A DNA stretch of 64,000 bases from a virus, in IMG/VR virus record IMGVR_UViG_3300047551_001153, positions 1 to 64,000 of that record, one strand, 5' to 3'. Shown here piece by piece: positions 29,901-39,155 of the stretch. The position numbers were made by a program, and so were the translations under genes. The stretch's first letter is position 1. Each line of letters starts with the position of its first letter. Under the pieces are notes generated by a model, which was given only the letters and a program-made list of their open reading frames with translations, ran no database searches and had not been told where the DNA came from.

Positions 29901-31957
29901 TAATTTTTAACCTGTGTGGTGGTAGTGTCGTAAACTCCCGTAAGTGAAATTACCTCATAAACATCAGTTTTTCCACCGAAGTAAAGAACGCTGTTTCCGT
30001 ATTGATCACTCGTTAGACCTGAGAAAAATCCAGTAAAACCACCCGCATTTCCAGATAAACTCTCAGTCACGGAACTCTTGGATCGTTTGAATGTGGATAT
30101 ATCATTGATGTCTATACTTGTGGTAATGAAAATAGTGTTACTATGAGTCACACCTTTACCTCTAAGGGTGACATTAATTGTTCCATCTGCGGTTCTTATA
30201 GCGGTTCCGCCGACTGCTCCATTTCTATCAAAAGCCATCAAGTTGTCATCTGAGTTTATGGTCGTTATAACTGAGGGCGAAATAGAGAATCTTGATCCAG
30301 CATTAACCGTATATGTTTGTGCATACAAATCAAAGTTTGCGCTGACTATACCCCCAGATGATGTAAATTGAGAGGATGTTGGTGTTGTATTAAAAAACTT
30401 AAAGTGCCCCGCAACCGCATAATCTGCGCTTGTTATGGTTTTAACTCTACTACCAGATGGGACAATGTATAAAAGGTCTCCATCTTTTGTGTTTTGAAGT
30501 CCGACTGTTCCTGTTATAGAAAATGCGTGAGACGCTCCCGATGGTTCTGTAAAAATTCGTGTTGTGTCGTTGAAGGATGATGGGCCAGTCATTTCAACAT
30601 TGTAAAGATACAAATTAAATATGTTTCCAGTATCCCATTCTATACCACGAACTCTGGCCGTTCCTATTCTTTGTTGTGTGGATGCACTAAGTCCAGAACT
30701 AAGATAGACTAATTGCTGTTGATCAAATCCAGTAAAACTGTGTATTGATGCGGTAATGCCAGAAAACTCAACTTGACAGTATGGGCCGACACCACGATTG
30801 AAATCAACCGTTGTAAGAGTTCTTTCGTGTGTTGATGTTCTTGCGGCTTCCAATTCAAGTCGAGTGTTTGATTGCGTTTCAAACTCATACCCAAATACAT
30901 AAGCCTTACCCGGCTCAAGATCGGCGAAAATCGAGCCTGTCTCTCCGCTGTTAGTTATACCCACACCGTTCACGAGGTTCACTTCAAAAGGACGAACCGT
31001 GTAGTTTCCAGATTCATCGAATGTTCTTCTGGCAAGAGACTCTTCCAATACGGCATACTCTGGATACTTCTCAATCTTGATTGGAGAGCCATCAACCAAT
31101 CGAATAAATTCAATGAAATCGGTTCTTGAGAAGTTATCGACTGCGCTTGTGTTTGTTGCGGTATACCCAGATTGAGCGATATTCAAATCAATCTGGAATC
31201 TATCCGCACCCGGTGCATTATAGTTGTATGAGCCATATGCGGGATCTTTGAGGGTGGTATCCGTGTCGGCATCTACAAAACTCTTATCAACCGAGAACCC
31301 AATTCGTGTGTTTGGGCTGTCAAACCATCTGACTTGACTGCCGCCTGGCCCGCTAAGACCATATGCGCCGATCTTTTGAGCCTCATGATAAACAAAGAAG
31401 CCTTCAGCAAAGCGAACGCCCTCATCGACTGAAACAACCAGAGCGTTTCCGACAGGGGGTGGACTTGAATTTACCACAGAAGTTCCCGTTACGCTAAATG
31501 CAATCAGGGTGTCATTTGCGGCGGTTCCTTCGATTCTACTGCCATAAACGAAACCCGTGCCACCATCAAGGTAGTCAAAAAACACAACGGCAAAATTATC
31601 AACCGAGGATGTTGTCAACCCGTATTCAGCGTGTACGATTCTTGCTCTGGCGGTCGTAGCACCTCTGGCGACAACGCCGATAAAATCCTTGACATCGGTT
31701 GTTCCCGAGAGGCCCATGACACGGGCATATTTCAAACTGTTTACATTTATTTTTCCGCCACTTACAATACTTCCCTCTTCAAAAACATGGTCGCCGAATC
31801 GCTCAATTTGATTCTGGAGAATGGTTTGAACCTGAGTAAGTTCACGAGCCTGAACGCCATATCCAGGGCGGAACATGATACGCAGGAATTTCTTCTGTTC
31901 GTTGAAGTCATCGTAATACGGATCGGTATTGAAAAGTTCTGGTATATAAGATGGCAT
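26963..31957 (-). CDS. Giant virion structural protein with DUF4815-type N-terminus (gp9/gp10 position)
   Basis: 1664 aa from the ATG at 31957, chosen because AAGGT precedes it and because MPSYIPELFNTDPYYDDF is the usual beginning of this family; a TTG 7 codons earlier has no ribosome site. The N-terminal region (DPYYDDFNEQKKFLRIMFRP and GVQARELTQVQTILQNQIER) is the DUF4815 signature found in T4-like cyanophages. The rest is beta-rich. It directly follows gp8, where T4 encodes gp9-gp12, so it probably forms the baseplate-to-fibre connector or a baseplate-attached fibre. Confidence 0.9.
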   Translation of the reverse strand: MPSYIPELFNTDPYYDDFNEQKKFLRIMFRPGYGVQARELTQVQTILQNQIERFGDHVFEEGSIVSGGKINVNSLKYARVMGLSGTTDVKDFIGVVARGATTARARIVHAEYGLTTSSVDNFAVVFFDYLDGGTGFVYGSRIEGTAANDTLIAFSVTGTSVVNSSPPPVGNALVVSVDEGVRFAEGFFVYHEAQKIGAYGLSGPGGSQVRWFDSPNTRIGFSVDKSFVDADTDTTLKDPAYGSYNYNAPGADRFQIDLNIAQSGYTATNTSAVDNFSRTDFIEFIRLVDGSPIKIEKYPEYAVLEESLARRTFDESGNYTVRPFEVNLVNGVGITNSGETGSIFADLEPGKAYVFGYEFETQSNTRLELEAARTSTHERTLTTVDFNRGVGPYCQVEFSGITASIHSFTGFDQQQLVYLSSGLSASTQQRIGTARVRGIEWDTGNIFNLYLYNVEMTGPSSFNDTTRIFTEPSGASHAFSITGTVGLQNTKDGDLLYIVPSGSRVKTITSADYAVAGHFKFFNTTPTSSQFTSSGGIVSANFDLYAQTYTVNAGSRFSISPSVITTINSDDNLMAFDRNGAVGGTAIRTADGTINVTLRGKGVTHSNTIFITTSIDINDISTFKRSKSSVTESLSGNAGGFTGFFSGLTSDQYGNSVLYFGGKTDVYEVISLTGVYDTTTTQVKNYFTFDSGQRDNIYDWSRMVLNAGITAVTGPYWATIKRFNHSGVGPFTVDSYSGVNYSDIPDYTSRTTGKTYNLADVIDFRPDRGPSGSTGTTGVPWIPTNTVANDNEFSYTHYLPRTDKIVLKRDRTFSVIQGVPSLDAITPPDDPNAMTLYNITLNPYTYDKDDTSLRYVDNRRYTMRDIGELEKRIEAVEYYTTLSLLEQEAKTLSIVDSDGIEMPKKGILVDQFKGHNIGDVTNLMYAASIDFEKNELRPPFEHRVFGFTGPYGSRTNTLTVSEDGIITLPYTLRSEINQVLATDTEFVNSSSIVNYLGNLKLTPSGDYWFSNALNPVVRVNVDGENNAWASGQGLGFSGGGFGSQWNDWESNWYGRDIPSETTTKPNLPVQNSVVAKNKGVSLGNTYKSGVPEGIKRKSVTKTIKKDIIPYARKQNVTLEASGLKPNTTFYVFLDNIDITAYCTGSSQKTDSKGYCTVQYRGATGDTVNNFLTGRRNFRITDSSTNTVSQSTMAADATYNSIGAVDTLNEDGILSTRPTHTRRRSVKSNKIQSNLSELLSTDFFGFTEPMSQTFFVDPVKYPNGVFIKNVGIAFATKSTDNNIPITAQIRPTVSGYPHPSKIIPFGEKTLYSDNITTSSDGSTETTFTFSSPIYLLPGNEYAICLVTNSSEFTVYKAVVGSNIINLTTGVADRKATKQPGIRSLFTPQNTGSLKKNDNESLRFSLGVCIFSPQSGECTYRNDAGSYAGSTFFDVGRINVNHILPSSTNIIFEEDGLLNTSATLVQANKNFDRPAIAAASREKTASTNFTNLKMKLYGNAYVSPVVDSESSHFLIVKNNINNNTDLNLNYELNPTNLGATADNRSAARYITKQVILEEGFEATDIYVQMALSNPPDSTIQVFVRPMPIGESDFTNISYQQLSPTTAASIGYSSNPDTFREITFSKQSLSKFRAFSIKIVMYSSNATTTGKDPRSIPKIKNLRIIAV

Positions 31958-31967
31958 TTTTTCTACC

Positions 31968-34310
31968 TTATAACTCAATTACGAGTTTAATTTCTTCTCT
32001 CTGTTCTAAATCTCTAAGAACTGGATTCATATTTTGTATGTATAGAATATCGCCAGACCTAAATTTCAACTCACCCTTATGGCTGATGGTTGTAATTTGA
32101 GCGTTTGTGGTTGATGTATTTCCTGATGGGCCTATTACGACATAATCAACATTTTGACCAACTGCGACATTTCCCTGCAATCCTGCGAGGCGAATATCGC
32201 CATAAGTTCCACCTGTTGACGGAACCCAGTCAATAATGTATCCATTCGCAATAGTCAATCCCGTTGAGAAATAAACCTGAGAGTCGGCGAGGAATGAATC
32301 TTCATCAAAATTCGTCCCACTGACTCTAACGGTTGTGGTTAGGTCGTAGACTGAGGGAACATTTTCAAGTTCCGTGGATATAGAGGTTATTCTCCCTGGC
32401 CCAGAAAATCCGTTCCCGACAACTTCAAACTTTGGAGTCATTTGGAGGACTGTTTCGTTGAGATCGAATCTGCCTTTCGGGAACTCCAGTGACAATATTC
32501 CCGATTTTCCAGACTCATCGGGAGACCAACCGCAAATCTGACCACTTGAATATGATTTTCCGACATTTAAAACTGTATTTCCTACGCCATGTGCGTAGTA
32601 ATTCTTGCTATAATCTGACCCATCGTCCGCAAAATCCGAGCCGACCGAGGCCAGTCTGAGATTGAGTAAATGCCTTCCCTCTTGTCCAGCCCGAGTTATT
32701 TCTCTTACATCAAAAATTTTGAAACCGGGGGCAAAGGTTGCACCCATGGCAAATGTGGGTCCAATTATGTTGTTCAAGACAAGTTCACTGGTTCCACTAA
32801 CACCATCCTTACCTTTACACCACTCTAATATTGTACCTATCGCACCCGTGCCTGTATTACCCCCGCCCGCAGTTCCGCCAACTGAGAAAGAACCAGTGAT
32901 ACCAGACTGATAGAATTTCAGTCTGAATTGCTTACTTTGCAATAAAGGATTTCTCAATATACCGAACTGCCTAAAGTCATTATCAGTGTCCACTTTACCC
33001 GATTCTTCACGATCATATTCGGCTACAATCATGTAAGCATTTGAACCGAGTTCCTTGACTGGGTTTGCACCGTGGCCACCTGGTGGGGGCATTACGGCAT
33101 GAATCAGATTTGCTATTTTTCGATATGTTGGTGGAGTGTAAGATAGAGCGGTTACGCCCTTGGGCACATCAAGGTTTGCAAACGAATAATCTTTTCCTCC
33201 ATTGATTATCTCTATTCCAGAGATCAATCTTGCCTCATAGGTATTGCACACATTTGTCGCCGCCGAATCCGCTGTTGATCCAAATTTCAAGGCTAAATCG
33301 GCTGTGGTAATATATGGATTTACGGTGCTTGTTCCAAATCCATCACCAGAAACCAAAACTCTGGGTTGAATGCTAAACAGGGATACATTACTTCCTGCTT
33401 CGGAACTGGAAAGACCTGTTGTTAATTCGTCTACATTGATTCTTCCATATCCACCGATAGAATTCCAAGTATAAGATTTGATAACTCGTCTTTGGCCCTG
33501 TCCCGCTCCGCTGTCAACACTAAAAATCATGTCCTTGTATTTTTCGGCTGTGGGCACTAAATCAGGAGATGATATGTCGATGTATGTTGCGCCCGCTGGA
33601 ACCGTAATAGCAACAAGATTCGTTCCACTTGGGAATATACAGTCGTCCGTGCTTACCCAGTAAATTTTTGCCGCATCGTCTGCGTATGCAAAATCAATTT
33701 TTCCATTTACTGCGTTTTGTTGAACAAGCCATTGCAGTCTTCGCTCATCGTTTGGCTGTAAGTATTCGATATATTCAACTGGCATATAACCGATGGCACG
33801 AGCATCGGATTTTGTCAAAAATTTTCTTTTGGTTTCAGTTATTTCGTATAAAAATTTCCAACGATATCCATCCGCCAGTTTTCGAACCAATGAATCGGTA
33901 TGGGTGGGTGGATACAGAGATTGGGAATTATTATTGTTGTCAATACAGATGTAAACTCGCTGATCATCAACTAAAGCGTAAAAATCGGCGGGTTTCAGAT
34001 CATCAAATAAGTCAACATCATCCCTATAGGCATCGAATACCTTACCTGGATTCCAATCAATTCTTCGAACAACAAGAGACACATCGTCTCTGTTGATTCT
34101 TTTGGCGGCAATCATGCCCCTCCAAAAATCAGTATCATCTTTGACCGAATCAATTGACGGTATTCTGTTGTCGTTTGTGACACCCCATTGAGTAATTTTT
34201 CCAATAGACAAATAGAGATTTTCTTCCGAAATATCGCTGTATTCGTCTAATAGCGTTTCCATGATGAAACGCTTGTGATTTTGTCGAAATGGGTCGCAAC
34301 TTCTGGGCAT
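31968..34310 (-). CDS. gp8: Baseplate wedge protein gp8, enlarged
   Basis: 780 aa against 334 for T4 gp8. The N-terminal third matches gp8 (LYLSIGKITQWG, DDTDFWRGMIAAKRI, DVSLVVRRIDWNPG, DGYRWKFLYEI, IGYMPVEYIEYL) and the extreme C-terminus again matches (HKGELKFRSGDILYIQNMNP then REEIKLVIEL), so about 450 residues of beta-rich sequence are inserted between. The first ATG is kept because residues 1-16 look alignable with T4 gp8; an inner ATG at 34262 is possible. A perfect TATAAATA ends only 10 nt before the start and there is no Shine-Dalgarno. Confidence 0.88.
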   Translation of the reverse strand: MPRSCDPFRQNHKRFIMETLLDEYSDISEENLYLSIGKITQWGVTNDNRIPSIDSVKDDTDFWRGMIAAKRINRDDVSLVVRRIDWNPGKVFDAYRDDVDLFDDLKPADFYALVDDQRVYICIDNNNNSQSLYPPTHTDSLVRKLADGYRWKFLYEITETKRKFLTKSDARAIGYMPVEYIEYLQPNDERRLQWLVQQNAVNGKIDFAYADDAAKIYWVSTDDCIFPSGTNLVAITVPAGATYIDISSPDLVPTAEKYKDMIFSVDSGAGQGQRRVIKSYTWNSIGGYGRINVDELTTGLSSSEAGSNVSLFSIQPRVLVSGDGFGTSTVNPYITTADLALKFGSTADSAATNVCNTYEARLISGIEIINGGKDYSFANLDVPKGVTALSYTPPTYRKIANLIHAVMPPPGGHGANPVKELGSNAYMIVAEYDREESGKVDTDNDFRQFGILRNPLLQSKQFRLKFYQSGITGSFSVGGTAGGGNTGTGAIGTILEWCKGKDGVSGTSELVLNNIIGPTFAMGATFAPGFKIFDVREITRAGQEGRHLLNLRLASVGSDFADDGSDYSKNYYAHGVGNTVLNVGKSYSSGQICGWSPDESGKSGILSLEFPKGRFDLNETVLQMTPKFEVVGNGFSGPGRITSISTELENVPSVYDLTTTVRVSGTNFDEDSFLADSQVYFSTGLTIANGYIIDWVPSTGGTYGDIRLAGLQGNVAVGQNVDYVVIGPSGNTSTTNAQITTISHKGELKFRSGDILYIQNMNPVLRDLEQREEIKLVIEL

Positions 34311-34320
34311 GGGTTTCTAC

Positions 34321-34328
34321 TATTTATA
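34321..34328 (-). promoter_or_regulatory. Late promoter (TATAAATA) for gp8
   Basis: Perfect T4 late consensus on the minus strand in the 34-nt gp7-position/gp8 gap, 10 nt before the gp8 ATG. Confidence 0.85.
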
Positions 34329-34344
34329 GTGGGTTATGTGACTA

Positions 34345-36513
34345 TTACGGATCGGTATCAATGTAAAGAATCACAATCGAATCAGATGGAACTAAAGGTG
34401 TCTTTTTACCATTTTCTGTCAAAGCATTTATTTGTATTCTATGTAAACCATAACTGGGGCTGGCGAACCTGCCCGTTCTTTGCTCAAGTGTCATTTTGGG
34501 GCCGATATTCGTAGCAGGTCTTCCGTCAACTAAAACTTCAATTTCAACCACTTTATCAGATGCGGGTAAAACCCTATTGTTTTCTCCATTTTCAACCGAT
34601 ATGGTCACCACCAAATCGTCCGCAGTTACCACTTCTCCATTTTTGGGACTGGCAATGGATATTGATGGGGGACTGATGTCATTGAAGTCGTATCGGCAAT
34701 CAAAGGGAATACCCACGGGCATCTCAAAGAAACTTCTGGCCGTTATTTTTCTGAATTCGGATGTGGGGGAATACTTCAAGAATGTGTATTTACTATCGAC
34801 AGGTTCGGCGGAATAGAAGTCGGCAGTCCATCCAGTCGCACCGATTCCACCCGTAATCGTGCAGAATTCATCCCATTTCCATCCGAACTCTGGGTTTCCG
34901 ACAACCTGATTTTTCCATATTCTGGCCAAAACAGGTTCTGTAATTTTTCGATTTGGGTGTTCATAAATGATCCAGAAAGGATCAGCGTATTTTCTGGCAG
35001 GCTCGCCCAAAGGTCTGAACTGACCTCTGTCTTCGTAAATCGGTTGGCTCGGAATCGAAAAACTTGGTAATGTATTCGTCGGGAGCGAGAACGGTGGAAC
35101 TGAGAGGTATGATGCTCTTGAATCAAATATTCTGAAAGGAACACCGCTCGATATTGGATTTCCCGGTATTGAAATGTTTTGTATCAATTCGTTATGGAAG
35201 AAGGGCATATACCCTTCAGCCGTAAGTGATCCCGGAAGTCCATCGTAAAGTTCATCCTCGTAACGAGTGAACCAATCTTGTAAATTGTCGTATGTCTTGA
35301 ATGTATATGGCGCATAGTGTCCGATTATTGGAACTTCGTACCTAATCATTGCGGAGGCGTTACGAATATCGTCCTGAGCGCATCGTTTAATCAAGACTTG
35401 ACCGAACATCGCCATTCCTGCTGGGTGTGTAAGTCTTCTTATGATTTCACGATACTGATCAATTATAACCTCTGTTTTCAGAACATATGAATAATCCTGA
35501 TAGTAGTGATTATCCTGCAAGACCTTGTTTGTACTCAGTCTTCCGTCATAATTGAGGTAGTAACCTTCAGATTTGCATAATGAACCAAGAACTGCGGTTC
35601 CAGAAAAACCAGATCCGCCGATAGATTCCACACTAACCGTTGGAGCCAATGAATAATTGATTCCAAAATTTTCAATTCTAATTTTTCTGATTGCGCCCGT
35701 GCTTGATATTGCCGAGACGATTCCTGACGCATCAAAACCAGAATCTCCAGTTGCGGATGTAAATCGAACTGCATCTCCTATCGAATAACCCGATCCTCCG
35801 TTTGTAATACTAACTGAAGACACTACATTATAAATTTTTATTTCGTTGAATGTTTCGCCATCAACATCGAAAGATGCGCCTGAATTTGCAACGAAGTTTC
35901 CGTTTCGATTCGATATCGTGATTTCGGCTACTTCATAAATTCCTTGTTGATATATGTTTACATCAACAACTTTTGCGGATGCTGTAATTTTTCCTGCGGC
36001 GTTTCGTTGATAAACTATCCGTCCGACTGAATCATAGATTCTTTCGCCAAGGGATGTGGTTGTTTTCAGCGCATTCTTTTCATACCATTTACCATCGGAT
36101 GTTCTCAGAATGTCTTTCTTGGGGTAGTAAAACTCCACACCGACATCGTAAAGAATCCTGAACAAGAACTCATATGATTTTTCCGTTCCCTTGCTTCTAT
36201 AGAAAGATTTTATATTCTTTATGAGTCTTTTGATGTCAACAGGCTTTCCTGTCGCATCAGAGATGGCGAGTTTTTCTGGAAAATTGAAGAGATATTCTTT
36301 TTTGAAATGGTCTATGAACTGGTCGATTGTATTATCAACATCTATGACATCACCTAAAGACATCGGACTGAGCAGTTTTCCATCTCTGTCATTGTTCTGA
36401 AGCCACTCGTAATAAGTCTCAAGAAATGAGACAAGAGTTGGATTGTCTACCCGAACAAATTCGGGCAGTTGTGTGCTGACCAACTCTGAAATTTTTCTAT
36501 CTTTGTCAATCAT
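34345..36513 (-). CDS. Baseplate wedge protein in gp7 position
   Basis: 722 aa. The N-terminus (ISELVSTQLPEFVRVDNPTL, SFLETYYEWLQ) and RLIKNIKSFYRSKGTEKSYE are shared by cyanophage-type baseplate proteins encoded between gp6 and gp8. A beta-rich, glycine-rich part follows (SITNGGSGYSIGDAVRF at about 235-250), and the C-terminal ~100 residues look Ig-like (PPSISIASPKNGEVVTADDL). T4 gp7 is longer (1032 aa) and I cannot show direct homology, so the wedge role rests on synteny. Confidence 0.82.
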   Translation of the reverse strand: MIDKDRKISELVSTQLPEFVRVDNPTLVSFLETYYEWLQNNDRDGKLLSPMSLGDVIDVDNTIDQFIDHFKKEYLFNFPEKLAISDATGKPVDIKRLIKNIKSFYRSKGTEKSYEFLFRILYDVGVEFYYPKKDILRTSDGKWYEKNALKTTTSLGERIYDSVGRIVYQRNAAGKITASAKVVDVNIYQQGIYEVAEITISNRNGNFVANSGASFDVDGETFNEIKIYNVVSSVSITNGGSGYSIGDAVRFTSATGDSGFDASGIVSAISSTGAIRKIRIENFGINYSLAPTVSVESIGGSGFSGTAVLGSLCKSEGYYLNYDGRLSTNKVLQDNHYYQDYSYVLKTEVIIDQYREIIRRLTHPAGMAMFGQVLIKRCAQDDIRNASAMIRYEVPIIGHYAPYTFKTYDNLQDWFTRYEDELYDGLPGSLTAEGYMPFFHNELIQNISIPGNPISSGVPFRIFDSRASYLSVPPFSLPTNTLPSFSIPSQPIYEDRGQFRPLGEPARKYADPFWIIYEHPNRKITEPVLARIWKNQVVGNPEFGWKWDEFCTITGGIGATGWTADFYSAEPVDSKYTFLKYSPTSEFRKITARSFFEMPVGIPFDCRYDFNDISPPSISIASPKNGEVVTADDLVVTISVENGENNRVLPASDKVVEIEVLVDGRPATNIGPKMTLEQRTGRFASPSYGLHRIQINALTENGKKTPLVPSDSIVILYIDTDP

Positions 36514-36523
36514 GACTTATTAC

Positions 36524-38446
36524 TTATGTGTTGAAAGGAAACCCTCTGTCAGATGCGCCTCTATCAATAACAGTCTTTTCCTCATATACATCTACCTGAA
36601 TCTTGTCATCATTGAATTCCAACACCTGATTTCTTCTCACAAAAATGTCGTTTCTATTTGGAATTACGCTTATTCGAATTTCACTTGAACCATCCAAGAT
36701 TGAAATTGGAGCGAAGTTTTTGAGTGATATTTTTCCAGTTTCATAGTTGATTGTTCCCACATTATCAACCAAATAAACCTTATTTCCATTTACTAACTTG
36801 TATATTCGAACCTTTCCATATCCGTCATCATCAAAATACGCCACAACGCTGGGTTTATTTGCGCTCGTTGAGGCATAGTCTATGTAATAGAAAGCCGTGG
36901 ACTCAAGAATAGACGGATATCCATCAATCGGATGTTTAAGTGGATTGTCAAAGTTTATAGTGTATGGAAAACTTTGCCCAAGAACTGGCTCGATTACCTT
37001 TTCAAGAACTAAATCAACATTACTGCTGTTGATTGATGTATCCATTCTATCAATCGTTGCCAAAAACTTGGATGCTCTAAAATTAGATCCAAATTTGTTC
37101 AGATTTTCGTCGCCAAATTCTATCGTTCTATTTCTCAGGCTCGTTGACATTTCCGTGCTTGTTACAAATGTTTTTGAAGAATCAAAATAAACTTTTACTT
37201 TGGGCACGATATATGTTATGTCGGGGTCAACAACCTCTGGGGTTACAGTCAAAATACTTCTGTCTCTTAGGACTGTTCTTGCGATGGACTGCTTCTCGGT
37301 AATTGAAAGTTTCGGAGAATTTTTAGGTTTGATGCTTATGAACACTTTACCATATTGCGGGGGATCGTTTTCCTCTCCGCCCCAAACCAAGAAAGACTCG
37401 GATCTAAGGCTATAATCTCTTGCAAGAAGGGCAAGATAGTCATCTTTTGTCACCGCTCTATCTTGCGCCTGATACGATCTTGGTGCATAATACTTAACTG
37501 ATTCGACCTCTTCAGGGCTTTCTCCTCCATAAGATGGCTGAGGTTTTCCTTCATCGTTTACTACAACAGTTGCCTTGTATACCTCATCCACCACGCTAAA
37601 TGTTGGTGTGTTTTCAGAATCGGTTGATCCCACACCATTGCCTAAAGTTCCCTTGGATGAAAGATAAACTATAGTAATCAGATTTCCATTTTCTAATGCT
37701 CTTCCGATGATTCCATCACCAAAATAAATCTCCCATGTTTGATCTTCTGCTTCTTGTAAAAAGAATACAGTCGAATCACCACTTAGTTCCGTGATGTCAG
37801 TTGCCTTTTGCCAGACTTCATCAATGTTTGCTGTGTTTGATACTGATTTTGCAACACGAAGTAAAATAGTGTCCACATCGACATTTTTATCGGTTATTAA
37901 AAATCGTTGATTCGTATCTCGTGTGTTTACGATGTATGACTCTGATTTAAATGCACCCTCATAAATGGTGACATTTCTCGCAACAAACTGATTTCCAAAC
38001 ACTTCGACTCTATGGTCACTCAATGTATTGAATGTTACGGTGTCGCCGTTCTGCCCTCTGGTAGTGAACTTAGTTCCACGAGGAATTGTTAGCGAACCAG
38101 ACTTTGATCTCAGATTTGCGGTTCGAATATCTTCAGTATTGTTCACCAGATACTCAATATCGACATTTATTCTTGCTGACTTTGTTGATCTGGGGGTATA
38201 ATTTAGGTGCTTGGCGAGAGACACGACCGATGCTCGTTTTCGAGCAGAGTCAAGAAAAGCCTCATTTGCGACCATGTTGGCATAGAAAGCCTGATAGTGC
38301 GTGTTATATGCAAGCAAATCAAGAATGATGTTGAGTGTCGAACCTTCGAAATCGTAATCCTTGAAAGTTTCCTGACCTCTCAAGTAATCCCGAAGACTTT
38401 TCTTGATTAAGTCGAAATCAAGTTGGTCAACTGGTGTGTTAGCCAT
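36524..38446 (-). CDS. gp6: Baseplate wedge protein gp6
   Basis: 640 aa (T4 gp6 is 660). gp6 forms the inner ring of the wedge and is the homologue of P2 gpJ. The N-terminus shows PVDQLDFDLIKKSLRDYLRG, then DYDFEGSTLNIILDLLAYNT, YQAFYANMVANEAFLDSA and RASVVSLAKHLNYTPRS, all diagnostic. Mid-protein TKDDYLALL and RSESFLVWGGEEND follow the expected order. It overlaps gp25 (TAATG) and has AAAGGACT upstream. Confidence 0.96.
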   Translation of the reverse strand: MANTPVDQLDFDLIKKSLRDYLRGQETFKDYDFEGSTLNIILDLLAYNTHYQAFYANMVANEAFLDSARKRASVVSLAKHLNYTPRSTKSARINVDIEYLVNNTEDIRTANLRSKSGSLTIPRGTKFTTRGQNGDTVTFNTLSDHRVEVFGNQFVARNVTIYEGAFKSESYIVNTRDTNQRFLITDKNVDVDTILLRVAKSVSNTANIDEVWQKATDITELSGDSTVFFLQEAEDQTWEIYFGDGIIGRALENGNLITIVYLSSKGTLGNGVGSTDSENTPTFSVVDEVYKATVVVNDEGKPQPSYGGESPEEVESVKYYAPRSYQAQDRAVTKDDYLALLARDYSLRSESFLVWGGEENDPPQYGKVFISIKPKNSPKLSITEKQSIARTVLRDRSILTVTPEVVDPDITYIVPKVKVYFDSSKTFVTSTEMSTSLRNRTIEFGDENLNKFGSNFRASKFLATIDRMDTSINSSNVDLVLEKVIEPVLGQSFPYTINFDNPLKHPIDGYPSILESTAFYYIDYASTSANKPSVVAYFDDDGYGKVRIYKLVNGNKVYLVDNVGTINYETGKISLKNFAPISILDGSSEIRISVIPNRNDIFVRRNQVLEFNDDKIQVDVYEEKTVIDRGASDRGFPFNT

Positions 38447-38838
38447 TAACGAGTCCTTTCAACGGATACTGTTGTGGTGAATACCTTTTGATGGTTATTC
38501 AAGGTGTATGTAACCTGAACTTTTAAACTATTCGTATCTTCGTCAAAAAATACATCAACTTTGCTTGATTTCACTCTTGGTTCATACTGAATAATCATTC
38601 TCTGTATTCTGTTTCTTATTTCACCCACCACAACTGATGTTGATGGTTCAAACAGCAAATCAACAACGCCCGCATTTATTTCGGGGTGAAATGGTTTTTC
38701 ATTCTTTTTTAATTGGAGGAGCGATCTTACTGCTCGTCTTATGGCGGCTTCACCTTCAATCAAAGAAACATCATTTGAGAATGGGTTTCTTGAAAAGGCC
38801 ATATCGAGGTCGGATGCGAAAACATTAACTTCAGGCAT
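38446..38838 (-). CDS. gp25: Baseplate wedge protein gp25
   Basis: 130 aa (T4 gp25 is 132). This small protein nucleates sheath contraction at the baseplate and is homologous to P2 gpW and T6SS TssE. It contains AFSRNPFSNDVSLIEGEAAI, RRAVRSLLQLKKNEKPFHPE, then NRIQRMIIQYEPRV. The name lysozyme sometimes given to this family is not supported by any catalytic motif here. Strong GGGGG Shine-Dalgarno before the ATG; it overlaps gp6. Confidence 0.95.
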   Translation of the reverse strand: MPEVNVFASDLDMAFSRNPFSNDVSLIEGEAAIRRAVRSLLQLKKNEKPFHPEINAGVVDLLFEPSTSVVVGEIRNRIQRMIIQYEPRVKSSKVDVFFDEDTNSLKVQVTYTLNNHQKVFTTTVSVERTR

Positions 38839-38850
38839 ATTACCCCCTTA

Positions 38851-39147
38851 TTAGCCTCCACAGAACACAGTCGGAGAACCCGTACCCGCCGCAGAGCCGC
38901 ATGAGACTGGATCTCCAATACGACCTGCATTCTTACTATTTACATACACATTTGATGACCCCATAGCAAGTTTACAGGGCGGATCGCAATGACACGAATC
39001 GCCACAGCAATGGCTCGCCCACTTATCACCCCTTCGATGCCAACCTTTACTATTAACAATCACATTCGATGAAGCCTGAATGTTCTTTCTGGGTGGGAAA
39101 CATCCATGACCCGTGCAAGCATCGCCTTTTCTATGTACTGCTGGCAT
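38851..39147 (-). CDS. PAAR-type spike tip protein
   Basis: 98 aa from the ATG at 39147, which has GGAG 5 nt upstream; the longer frame back to 39177 would overlap the preceding gene. It contains PAAR-like repeats MPAVHRKGDACTGHG, SSNVIVNSKGWHRRGD and SSNVYVNSKNAGRIGDPVSC with conserved His/Cys, expected to bind a metal at the apex of a small cone. In T4 the equivalent is gp5.4, which sharpens the gp5 needle. It lies close to gp5, as expected. Confidence 0.93.
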   Translation of the reverse strand: MPAVHRKGDACTGHGCFPPRKNIQASSNVIVNSKGWHRRGDKWASHCCGDSCHCDPPCKLAMGSSNVYVNSKNAGRIGDPVSCGSAAGTGSPTVFCGG

Positions 39148-39155
39148 ACCGACTC

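Noticed and set aside
38446-38838. Lysozyme activity for gp25
   Set aside because: A historical annotation of the family; no catalytic residues are visible and the role is structural.
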